From NCBI GenBank assembly GCA_037783545.1, contig JBBELK010000815.1, positions 1 through 64,000 of the forward strand: a DNA stretch of 64,000 nt, read 5' to 3'. A model generated the notes under the pieces. That model made no database searches. It saw nothing but the letters and a program-made list of their open reading frames with translations, and was not told where the DNA came from. The DNA is from Henricia sp. BOLD:AAB3569 (lineage: Eukaryota > Echinodermata > Asteroidea > Spinulosida > Echinasteridae). The translations under genes were made by a program, and so were the position numbers. The first letter of the stretch is position 1. Every line of letters starts with the position of its first letter. Positions 36,767 through 48,188 of the stretch are shown one piece after another.

Positions 36767-39700
36767 AGTCCTTCGGATTGTCGTTGACACGGCCCAGTTT
36801 GGGACGGGATTTTGGTCAAAGTGTGGTCCAAACGTCGGCAAATTTGGAGGTCGAAAAATGTTCCGACGAACTTCAAATTTTGCATGCTCCAAAGACTCTA
36901 TATTGCGCACTTGTCCTAAAAAATTGACAGACTTTCGCCGGGAAATGGCAGAGGAATTTCAGAGTTTAGAAAAAAAAGGCGTTGGCGCTTCCTGGTTGCT
37001 CCCGCAACCTGTGGCTGTCTGTACACACCTCTTTGGTGTACTCCTGACTCGTGCGCATGCTCAGTCCTTCGGACTGTCGTTGACACGGCCCAGTTTGGGA
37101 CGGGATTTTGGTCAAAGTGTGGTCCAAACGTCGGCAAATTTGGAGGTCGAAAAATGTTCCGACGAACTTCAAATTTTGCATGCTCCAAAGACTCTATATT
37201 GCGCACTTGTCCTAAAAAATTGACAGACTTTCGCCGGGAAATGGCAGAGAAATTTCAGAGTTTAGAAAAAAAAGGGGTTGGCGCTTCCTGGATGCTCCCG
37301 CAACCTGTGGCTGTCTGTACACACCTCTTTGGTGTACTCCTGACTCGTGCGCATGCTCAGTCCTTCGGACTGTCGTTGACACGGCCCAGTTTGGGACGGG
37401 ATTTTGGTCAAAGTGTGGTCCAAACGTCGGCAAATTTGGAGGTCGAAAAATGTTCCGACGAACTTCAAATTTTGCATGCTCCAAAGACTCTATATTGCGC
37501 ACTTGTCCTAAACAATTGACAGACTTTCGCCGGGAAATGGCAGAGAAATTTCAGAGTTTAGAAAAAAAAGGGGTTGGCGCTTCCTGGTTGCTCCCGCAAC
37601 CTGTGGCTGTCTGTACACACCTCTTTGGTGTACTCCTGACTCGTGCGCATGCTCAGTCCTTCGGACTGTCGTTGACACGGCCCAGTTTGGGACGGGATTT
37701 TGGTCCAAACGTCGGCAAATTTGGAGGTCGAAAAATGTTCCGACGAACTTCAAATTTTGCATGCTCCAAAGACTCTATATTGCGCACTTGTCCTACAAAA
37801 TTGACAGACTTTCGCCGGGAAATGACAGAGAAATTTCAGAGTTTAGAAAAAAAAGGGGTTGGCGCTTCCTGGATGCTCCCGCAACCTGTGGCTGTCTGTA
37901 CACACCTCTTTGGTGTACTCCTGACTCGTGCGCATGCTCAGTCCTTCGGACTGTCGTTGACACGGCCCAGTTTGGGACGGGATTTTGGTCAAAGTGTGGT
38001 CCAAACGTCGGCAAATTTGGAGGTCGAAAAATGTTCCGACGAACTTCAAATTTTGCATGCTCCAAAGACTCTATATTGCGCACTTGTCCTAAAAAATTGA
38101 CAGACTTTCGCCGGGAAATGGCAGAGAAATTTCAGAGTTTAGAAAAAAAAGGGGTTGGCGCTTCCTGGATGCTCCCGCAACCTGTGGCTGTCTGTACACA
38201 CCTCTTTGGTGTACTCCTGACTCGTGCGCATGCTCAGTCCTTCGGACTGTCGTTGACACGGCCCAGTTTGGGACGGGATTTTGGTCAAAGTGTGGTCCAA
38301 ACGTCGGCAAATTTGGAGGTCGAAAAATGTTCCGACGAACTTCAAATTTTGCATGCTCCAAAGACTCTATATTGCGCACTTGTCCTAAAAAATTGACAGA
38401 CTTTCGCCGGGAAATGGCAGAGAAATTTCAGAGTTTAGAAAAAAAAGGGGTTGGCGCTTCCTGGATGCTCCCGCAACCTGTGGCTGTCTGTACACACCTC
38501 TTTGGTGTACTCCTGACTCGTGCGCATGCTCAGTCCTTCGGACTGTCGTTGACACGGCCCAGTTTGGGACGGGATTTTGGTCAAAGTGTGGTCCAAACGT
38601 CGGCAAATTTGGAGGTCGAAAAATGTTCGGACGAACTTCAAATTTTGGATGCTCCAAAGACTCTATATTGCGCACTTGTCCTAAAAAACTGACAGACTTT
38701 CGCCGGGAAATGGCAGAGAAATTTCAGAGTTTAGAAAAAAAAGGGGTTGGCGCTTCCTGGATGCTCCCGCAACCTGTGGCTGTCTGTACACACCTCTTTG
38801 GTGTACTCCTGACTCGTGCGCATGCTCAGTCCTTCGGACTGTCGTTGACACGGCCCAGTTTGGGACGGGATTTTGGTCAAAGTGTGGTCCAAACGTCGGC
38901 AAATTTGGAGGTCGAAAAATGTTCCGACGAACTTCAAATTTTGCATGCTCCAAAGACTCTATATTGCGCACTTGTCCTAAAAAACTGACAGACTTTCGCC
39001 GGGAAATGGCAGAGAAATTTCAGAGTTTAGAAAAAAAAGGGGTTGGCGCTTCCTGGATGCTTCCGCAACCTGTGGCTGTCTGTACACACCTCTTTGGTGT
39101 ACTCCTGACTCGTGCGCATGCTCAGTCCTTCGGACTGTCGTTGACACGGCCCAGTTTGGGACGGGATTTTGGTCAAAGTGTGGTCCAAACGTCGGCAAAT
39201 TTGGAGGTCGAAAAATGTTCCGACGAACTTCAAATTTTGCATGCTCCAAAGACTCTATATTGCGCACTTGTCCTAAAAAATTGATAGACTTTCGCCGGGA
39301 AATGGCAGAGAAATTTCAGAGTTTAGAAAAAAAAGGGGTTGGCGCTTCCTGGATGCTCCCGCAACCTGTGGCTGTCTGTACACACCTCTTTGGTGTACTC
39401 CTGACTCGTGCGCATGCTCAGTCCTTCGGACTGTCGTTGACACGGCCCAGTTTGGGACGGGATTTTGGTCAAAGTGTGGTCCAAACGTCGGCAAATTTGG
39501 AGGTCGAAAAATGTTCCGACGAACTTCAAATTTTGCATGCTCCAAAGACTCTATATTGCGCACTTGTCCTAAAAAATTGACAGACTTTCGCCGGGAAATG
39601 GCAGAGAAATTTCAGAGTTTAGAAAAAAAAGGGGTTGGCGCTTCCTGGATGCTCCCGCAACCTGTGGCTGTCTGTACACACCTCTTTGGTGTACTCCTGA

Positions 39701-42700
39701 CTCGTGCGCATGCTCAGTCCTTCGGACTGTCGTTGACACGGCCCAGTTTGGGACGGGATTTTGGTCAAAGTGTGGTCCAAACGTCGGCAAATTTGGAGGT
39801 CGAAAAATGTTCCGACGAACTTCAAATTTTGCATGCTCCAAAGACTCTATATTGCGCACTTGTCCTAAAAAATTTACAGACTTTCGCCGGGAAATGGCAG
39901 AGAAATTTCAGAGTTTAGAAAAAAAAGGGGTTGGCGCTTCCTGGATGCTCCCGCAACCTGTGGCTGTCTGTACACACCTATTTGGTGTACTCCTGACTCG
40001 TGCGCATGCTCAGTTATTCGGACTGTCGTTGACACGGCCCAGTTTGGGACGGGATTTTGGTCAAATTGTGGTCCAAACGTCGGCAAATTTGGAGGTCGAA
40101 AAATGTTCCGACGAACTTCAAATTTTGCATGCTCCAAAGACTCTATATTGCGCACTTGTCCTAAAAAATTGACAGACTTTCGCCGGGAAATGGCAGAGAA
40201 ATTTCAGAGTTTAGAAAAAAAGGGGTTGGCGCTTCCTGGATGCTCCCGCAACCTGTGGCTGTCTGTACACACCTCTTTGGTGTACTCCTGACTCGTGCGC
40301 ATGCTCAGTCCTTCGGACTGTCGTTGACACGGCCCAGTTTGGGACGGGATTTTGGTCAAAGTGTGGTCCAAACGTCGGCAAATTTGGAGGTCGAAAAATG
40401 TTCCGACGAACTTCAAATTTTGCATGCTCCAAAGACTCTATATTGCGCACTTGTCCTAAAAAATTGATAGACTTTCGCCGGGAAATGGCAGAGAAATTTC
40501 AGAGTTTAGAAAAAAAGGGGTTGGCGCTTCCTGGATGCTCCCGCAACCTGTGGCTGTCTGTACACACCTCTTTGGTGTACTCCTGACTCGTGCGCATGCT
40601 CAGTCCTTCGGACTGTCGTTGACACGGCCCAGTTTGGGACGGGATTTTGGTCAAAGTGTGGTCCAAACGTCGGCAAATTTGGAGGTCGAAAAATGTTCCG
40701 ACGAACTTCAAATTTTGCATGCTCCAAAGACTCTATATTGCGCACTTGTCCTAAAAAATTGACAGACTTTCGCCGGGAAATGGCAGAGAAATTTCAGAGT
40801 TTAGAAAAAAAAGGGGTTGGCGCTTCCTGGATGCTCCCGCAACCTGTGGCTGTCTGTACACACCTCTTTGGTGTACTCCTGACTCGTGCGCATGCTCAGT
40901 CCTTCGGACTGTCGTTGACACGGCCCAGTTTGGGACGGGATTTTGGTCAAAGTGTGGTCCAAACGTCGGCAAATTTGGAGGTCGAAAAATGTTCCGACGA
41001 ACTTCAAATTTTGCATGCTCCAAAGACTCTATATTGCGCACTTGTCCTAAAAAATTGACAGACTTTCGCCGGGAAATGGCAGAGAAATTTCAGAGTTTAG
41101 AAAAAAAAGGGGTTGGCGCTTCCTGGATGCTCCCGCAACCTGTGGCTGTCTGTACACACCTCTTTGGTGTACTCCTGACTCGTGCGCATGCTCAGTCCTT
41201 CGGACTGTCGTTGACACGGCCCAGTTTGGGACGGGATTTTGGTCAAAGTGTGGTCCAAACGTCGGCAAATTTGGAGGTCGAAAAATGTTCCGACGAACTT
41301 CAAATTTTGCATGCTCCAAAGACTCTATATTGCGCACTTGTCCTAAAAAATTGACAGACTTTCGCCGGGAAATGGCAGAGAAATTTCAGAGTTTAGAAAA
41401 AAAGGGGTTGGCGCTTCCTGGATGCTCCCGCAACCTGTGGCTGTCTGTACACACCTCTTTGGTGTACTCCTGACTCGTGCGCATGCTCAGTCCTTCGGAC
41501 TGTCGTTGACACGGCCCAGTTTGGGACGGGATTTTGGTCAAAGTGTGGTCCAAACGTCGGCAAATTTGGAGGTCGAAAAATGTTCCGACGAACTTCAAAT
41601 TTTGCATGCTCCAAAGACTCTATATTGCGCACTTGTCCTAAAAAATTGACAGACTTTCGCCGGGAAATGGCAGAGAAATTTCAGAGTTTAGAAAAAAAAG
41701 GGGTTGGCGCTTCCTGGATGCTCCCGCAACCTGTGGCTGTCTGTACACACCTCTTTGGTGTACTCCTGACTCGTGCGCATGCTCAGTCCTTCGGACTGTC
41801 GTTGACACGGCCCAGTTTGGGACGGGATTTTGGTCAAAGTGTGGTCCAAACGTCGGCAAATTTGGAGGTCGAAAAATGTTCCGACGAACTTCAAATTTTG
41901 CATGCTCCAAAGACTCTATATTGCGCACTTGTCCTAAAAAATTGACAGACTTTCGCCGGGAAATGGCAGAGAAATTTCAGAGTTTAGAAAAAAAAGGGGT
42001 TGGCGCTTCCTGGATGCTCCCGCAACCTGTGGCTGTCTGTACACACCTCTTTGGTGTACTCCTGACTCGTGCGCATGCTCAGTCCTTCGGACTGTCGTTG
42101 ACACGGCCCAGTTTGGGACGGGATTTTGGTCAAAGTGTGGTCCAAACGTCGGCAAATTTGGAGGTCGAAAAATGTTCCGACGAACTTCAAATTTTGCATG
42201 CTCCAAAGACTCTATATTGCGCACTTGTCCTAAAAAATTGGCAGACTTTCGCCGGGAAATGGCAGAGAAATTTCAGAGTTTAGAAAAAAAAGGGGTTGGC
42301 GCTTCCTGGATGCTCCCGCAACCTGTGGCTGTCTGTACACACCTCTTTGGTGTACTCCTGACTCGTGCGCATGCTCAGTCCTTCGGACTGTCGTTGACAC
42401 GGCCCAGTTTGGGACGGGATTTTGGTCAAAGTGTGGTCCAAACGTCGGCAAATTTGGAGGTCGAAAAATGTTCCGACGAACTTCAAATTTTGCATGCTCC
42501 AAAGACTCTATATTGCGCACTTGTCCTAAAAAATTGACAGACTTTCGCCGGGAAATGGCAGAGAAATTTCAGAGTTTAGAAAAAAAAGGGGTTGGCGCTT
42601 CCTGGATGCTCCCGCAACCTGTGGCTGTCTGTACACACCTCTTTGGTGTACTCCTGACTCGTGCGCATGCTCAGTCCTTCGGACTGTCGTTGACACGGCC

Positions 42701-45348
42701 CAGTTTGGGACGGGATTTTGGTCAAAGTGTGGTCCAAACGTCGGCAAATTTGGAGGTCGAAAAATGTTCGGACGAACTTCAAATTTTGGATGCTCCAAAG
42801 ACTCTATATTGCGCACTTGTCCTAAAAAACTGACAGACTTTCGCCGGGAAATGGCAGAGAAATTTCAGAGTTTAGAAAAAAAAGGGGTTGGCGCTTCCTG
42901 GATGCTCCCGCAACCTGTGGCTGTCTGTACACACCTCTTTGGTGTACTCCTGACTCGTGCGCATGCTCAGTCCTTCGGACTGTCGTTGACACGGCCCAGT
43001 TTGGGACGGGATTTTGGTCAAAGTGTGGTCCAAACGTCGGCAAATTTGGAGGTCGAAAAATGTTCCGACGAACTTCAAATTTTGCATGCTCCAAAGACTC
43101 TATATTGCGCACTTGTCCTAAAAAACTGACAGACTTTCGCCGGGAAATGGCAGAGAAATTTCAGAGTTTAGAAAAAAAAGGGGTTGGCGCTTCCTGGATG
43201 CTCCCGCAACCTGTGGCTGTCTGTACACACCTCTTTGGTGTACTCCTGACTCGTGCGCATACTCAGTCCTTCGGACTGTCGTTGACACGGCCCAGTTTGG
43301 GACGGGATTTTGGTCAAAGTGTGGTCCAAACGTCGGCAAATTTGGAGGTCGAAAAATGTTCCGACGAACTTCAAATTTTGCATGCTCCAAAGACTCTATA
43401 TTGCGCACTTGTCCTAAAAAATTGATAGACTTTCGCCGGGAAATGGCAGAGAAATTTCAGAGTTTAGAAAAAAAAGGGGTTGGCGCTTCCTGGATGCTCC
43501 CGCAACCTGTGGCTGTCTGTACACACCTCTTTGGTGTACTCCTGACTCGTGCGCATGCTCAGTCCTTCGGACTGTCGTTGACACGGCCCAGTTTGGGACG
43601 GGATTTTGGTCAAAGTGTGGTCCAAACGTCGGCAAATTTGGAGGTCGAAAAATGTTCCGACGAACTTCAAATTTTGCATGCTCCAAAGACTCTATATTGC
43701 GCACTTGTCCTAAAAAATTGACAGACTTTCGCCGGGAAATGGCAGAGAAATTTCAGAGTTTAGAAAAAAAAGGGGTTGGCGCTTCCTGGATGCTCCCGCA
43801 ACCTGTGGCTGTCTGTACACACCTCTTTGGTGTACTCCTGACTCGTGCGCATGCTCAGTCCTTCGGACTGTCGTTGACACGGCCCAGTTTGGGACGGGAT
43901 TTTGGTCAAAGTGTGGTCCAAACGTCGGCAAATTTGGAGGTCGAAAAATGTTCCGACGAACTTCAAATTTTGCATGCTCCAAAGACTCTATATTGCGCAC
44001 TTGTCCTAAAAAATTGACAGACTTTCGCCGGGAAATGGCAGAGAAATTTCAGAGTTTAGAAAAAAAAGGGGTTGGCGCTTCCTGGATGCTCCCGCAACCT
44101 GTGGCTGTCTGTACACACCTCTTTGGTGTACTCCTGACTCGTGCGCATGCTCAGTCCTTCGGACTGTCGTTGACACGGCCCAGTTTGGGACGGGATTTTG
44201 GTCAAAGTGTGGTCCAAACGTCGGCAAATTTGGAGGTCGAAAAATGTTCCGACGAACTTCAAATTTTGCATGCTCCAAAGACTCTATATTGCGCACTTGT
44301 CCTAAAAAATTGACAGACTTTCGCCGGGAAATGGCAGAGAAATTTCAGAGTTTAGAAAAAAAAGGGGTTGGCGCTTCCTGGATGCTCCCGCAACCTGTGG
44401 CTGTCTGTACACACCTCTTTGGTGTACTCCTGACTCGTGCGCATGCTCAGTCCTTCGGACTGTCGTTGACACGGCCCAGTTTGGGACGGGATTTTGGTCA
44501 AAGTGTGGTCCAAACGTCGGCAAATTTGGAGGTCGAAAAATGTTCCGACGAACTTCAAATTTTGCATGCTCCAAAGACTCTATATTGCGCACTTGTCCTA
44601 AAAAATTGACAGACTTTCGCCGGGAAATGGCAGAGAAATTCCAGAGTTTAGAAAAAAAAGGGGTTGGCGCTTCCTGGATGCTCCCGCAACCTGTGGCTGT
44701 CTGTACACACCTCTTTGGTGTACTCCTGACTCGTGCGCATGCTCAGTCCTTCGGACTGTCGTTGACACGGCCCAGTTTGGGACGGGATTTTGGTCAAAGT
44801 GTGGTCCAAACGTCGGCAAATTTGGAGGTCGAAAAATGTTCCGACGAACTTCAAATTTTGCATGCTCCAAAGACTCTATATTGCGCACTTGTCCTAAAAA
44901 ATTGACAGACTTTCGCCGGGAAATGGCAGAGAAATTTCAGAGTTTAGAAAAAAAAGGGGTTGGCGCTTCCTGGATGCTCCCGCAACCTGTGGCTGTCTGT
45001 ACACACCTCTTTGGTGTACTCCTGACTCGTGCGCATGCTCAGTCCTTCGGACTGTCGTTGACACGGCCCAGTTTGGGACGGGATTTTGGTCAAAGTGTGG
45101 TCCAAACGTCGGCAAATTTGGAGGTCGAAAAATGTTCCGACGAACTTCAAATTTTGCATGCTCCAAAGACTCTATATTGCGCACTTGTCCTAAAAAATTG
45201 ACAGACTTTCGCCGGGAAATGGCAGAGAAATTTCAGAGTTTAGAAAAAAAAAAGGGGTTGGCGCTTCCTGGATGCTCCCGCAACCTGTGGCTGTCTGTAC
45301 ACACCTCTTTGGTGTACTCCTGACTCGTGCGCATGCTCAGTCCTTCGG
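36767..45348 (+). repeat. Satellite between SINE copies 2 and 3
   Basis: About 29 clean monomers. Order of markers at 38,623-40,693 (TTCGGACG, then CTGACAG, GATAG, TTTACAG with CTATTTGG) repeats that at 26,948-29,016, and the first part repeats again from 42,764. One monomer (37,450) has the 11-bp deletion next to the LINE target site. A-run length varies from 7 to 10 and is longest just before SINE copy 3. No gene is seen. Confidence 0.96.
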
Positions 45349-45635
45349 GGGCGGTCGGGTTGGCGTACGGGTTCTTTCCTCGCCTTTCACCTCTGGGGTC
45401 CCGGGTTCGAATCCGGGGCGTGTATGTGGATTGGGTTTGCAGTCCCTACTTGACCGCGTGGCTTTTCCCCTGGGGCATTTCTCTGGGGGTTTTCCTCCCA
45501 CTTCTAAAACTGCAACTCCTTCTTCGTCATCTCAAGTTGATAATATAGTATAGTTAAAGCTAAAACCGTATAGTTGATGGCATAAAGGGCCTTAGTTGCC
45601 GAAGATGCCATAAAATATACAACAACAACAACAAC
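45349..45635 (+). mobile_element. tRNA-derived SINE, copy 3
   Basis: 287 bp, apparently identical to copy 1, with flanking AGTCCTTCGG at 45,339-45,348 and 45,636-45,645. The monomer to its right shares the GAGGAATTTC, TTGCTCC and 11-bp deletion markers of the monomer after copy 1, so the two loci descend from one SINE-bearing block. Confidence 0.9.
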
Positions 45636-46818
45636 AGTCCTTCGGACTGTCGTTGACACGGCCCAGTTTGGGACGGGATTTTGGTCAAAGTGTGGTCCAA
45701 ACGTCGGCAAATTTGGAGGTCGAAAAATGTTCCGACGAACTTCAAATTTTGCATGCTCCAAAGACTCTATATTGCGCACTTGTCCTAAAAAATTGACAGA
45801 CTTTCGCCGGGAAATGGCAGAGGAATTTCAGAGTTTAGAAAAAAAAGGGGTTGGCGCTTCCTGGTTGCTCCCGCAACCTGTGGCTGTCTGTACACACCTC
45901 TTTGGTGTACTCCTGACTCGTGCGCATGCTCAGTCCTTCGGACTGTCGTTGACACGGCCCAGTTTGGGACGGGATTTTGGTCCAAACGTCGGCAAATTTG
46001 GAGGTCGAAAAATGTTCCGACGAACTTCAAATTTTGCATGCTCCAAAGACTCTATATTGCGCACTTGTCCTAAAAAATTGACAGACTTTCGCCGGGAAAT
46101 GGCAGAGAAATTTCAGAGTTTAGAAAAAAAAGGGGTTGGCGCTTCCTGGATGCTCCCGCAACCTGTGGTTGTCTGTACACACCTCTTTGGTGTACTCCTG
46201 ACTCGTGCGCATGCTCAGTCCTTCGGACTGTCGTTGACACGGCCCAGTTTGGGACGGGATTTTGGTCAAAGTGTGGTCCAAACGTCGGCAAATTTGGAGG
46301 TCGAAAAATGTTCCGACGAACTTCAAATTTTGCATGCTCCAAAGACTCTATATTGCGCACTTGTCCTAAAAAATTGACAGACTTTCGCCGGGAAATGGCA
46401 GAGAAATTTCAGAGTTTAGAAAAAAAAGGGGTTGGCGCTTCCTGGATGCTCCCGCAACCTGTGGCTGTCTGTACACACCTCTTTGGTGTACTCCTGACTC
46501 GTGCGCATGCTCAGTCCTTCGGACTGTCGTTGACACGGCCCAGTTTGGGACGGGATTTTGGTCAAAGTGTGGTCCAAACGTCGGCAAATTTGGAGGTCGA
46601 AAAATGTTCCGACGAACTTCAAATTTTGCATGCTCCAAAGACTCTATATTGCGCACTTGTCCTAAAAAATTGACAGACTTTCGCCGGGAAATGGCAGAGA
46701 AATTTCAGAGTTTAGAAAAAAAAGGGGTTGGCGCTTCCTGGATGCTCCCGCAACCTGTGGCTGTCTGTACACACCTCTTTGGTGTACTCCTGACTCGTGC
46801 GCATGCTCAGTCCTTCGG
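45636..46818 (+). repeat. Satellite between SINE copies 3 and 4
   Basis: About four monomers. The first has the 11-bp deletion after GGTC at 45,979-45,982; the second has CTGTGGTTGTC, a marker also at 49,31x and 52,85x. No gene is seen. Confidence 0.95.
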
Positions 46819-47105
46819 GGGCGGTCGGGTTGGCGTACGGGTTCTTTCCTCGCCTTTCACCTCTGGGGTCCCGGGTTCGAATCCGGGGCGTGTATGTGGA
46901 TTGGGTTTGCAGTCCCTACTTGACCGCGTGGGTTTTCCCCTGGGGCATTTCTCTGGGGGTTTTCCTCCCACTTCTAAAACTGCAACTCCTTCTTCGTCAT
47001 CTCAAGTTGATAATATAGTATAGTTAAAGCTAAAACCGTATAGTTGATGGCATAAAGGGCCTTAGTTGCCGAAGATGCCATAAAATATACAACAACAACA
47101 ACAAC
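46819..47105 (+). mobile_element. tRNA-derived SINE, copy 4
   Basis: 287 bp in the same monomer site, with AGTCCTTCGG on both sides. It differs from copy 1 by a C to G at 46,932. The next monomer lacks the GAGGAATTTC/TTGCTCC markers found after the other four copies, so the block boundary here differs, perhaps through unequal exchange. Confidence 0.9.
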
Positions 47106-47901
47106 AGTCCTTCGGACTGTCGTTGACACGGCCCAGTTTGGGACGGGATTTTGGTCAAAGTGTGGTCCAAACGTCGGCAAATTTGGAGGTCGAAAAATGT
47201 TCCGACGAACTTCAAATTTTGCATGCTCCAAAGACTCTATATTGCGCACTTGTCCTAAAAAATTGACAGACTTTCGCCGGGAAATGGCAGAGAAATTTCA
47301 GAGTTTAGAAAAAAAAGGGGTTGGCGCTTCCTGGATGCTCCCGCAACCTGTGGCTGTCTGTACACACCTCTTTGGTGTACTCCTGACTCGTGCGCATGCT
47401 CAGTCCTTCGGACTGTCGTTGACACGGCCCAGTTTGGGACGGGATTTTGGTCAAAGTGTGGTCCAAACGTCGGCAAATTTGGAGGTCGAAAAATGTTCCG
47501 ACGAACTTCAAATTTTGGCGCTTCCTGGATGCTCCCGCAACCTGTGGCTGTCTGTACACACCTCTTTGGTGTACTCCTGACTCGTGCGCATGCTCAGTCC
47601 TTCGGACTGTCGTTGACACGGCCCAGTTTGGGACGGGATTTTGGTCAAAGTGTGGTCCAAACGTCGGCAAATTTGGAGGTCGAAAAATGTTCCGACGAAC
47701 TTCAAATTTTGCATGCTCCAAAGACTCTATATTGCGCACTTGTCCTAAAAAATTGACAGACTTTCGCCGGGAAATGGCAGAGAAATTTCAGAGTTTAGAA
47801 AAAAAAGGGGTTGGCGCTTCCTGGATGCTCCCGCAACCTGTGGCTGTCTGTACACACCTCTTTGGTGTACTCCTGACTCGTGCGCATGCTCAGTCCTTCG
47901 G
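47106..47901 (+). repeat. Satellite between SINE copies 4 and 5, with a shortened monomer
   Basis: About two and a half monomers. One is shortened by 102 bp: CAAATTTTGG at about 47,517 joins directly to CGCTTCCTGG. No gene is seen. Confidence 0.95.
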
Positions 47902-48188
47902 GGGCGGTCGGGTTGGCGTACGAGTTATTTCCTCGCCTTTCACCTCTGGGGTCCCGGGTTCGAATCCGGGGCGTGTATGTGGATTGGGTTTGCAGTCCCT
48001 ACTTGACCGCGTGGCTTTTCCCCTGGGGCATTTCTCTGGGGGTTTTCCTCCCACTTCTAAAACTGCAACTCCTTCTTCGTCATCTCAAGTTGATAATATA
48101 GTATAGTTAAAGCTAAAACCGTATAGTTGATGGCATAAAGGGCCTTAGTTGCCGAAGATGCCATAAAATATACAACAACAACAACAAC
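47902..48188 (+). mobile_element. tRNA-derived SINE, copy 5
   Basis: 287 bp in the same site. It has G to A at 47,923 (in the A box) and C to A at 47,927; the B box is intact. Its right flank CCTTCGGATTG and the next monomer (GGCGTTGGCG, TTGCTCC) match copy 2, so 36.5-37.8 kb and 47.9-49.2 kb are duplicates 11,422 bp apart. Confidence 0.9.
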
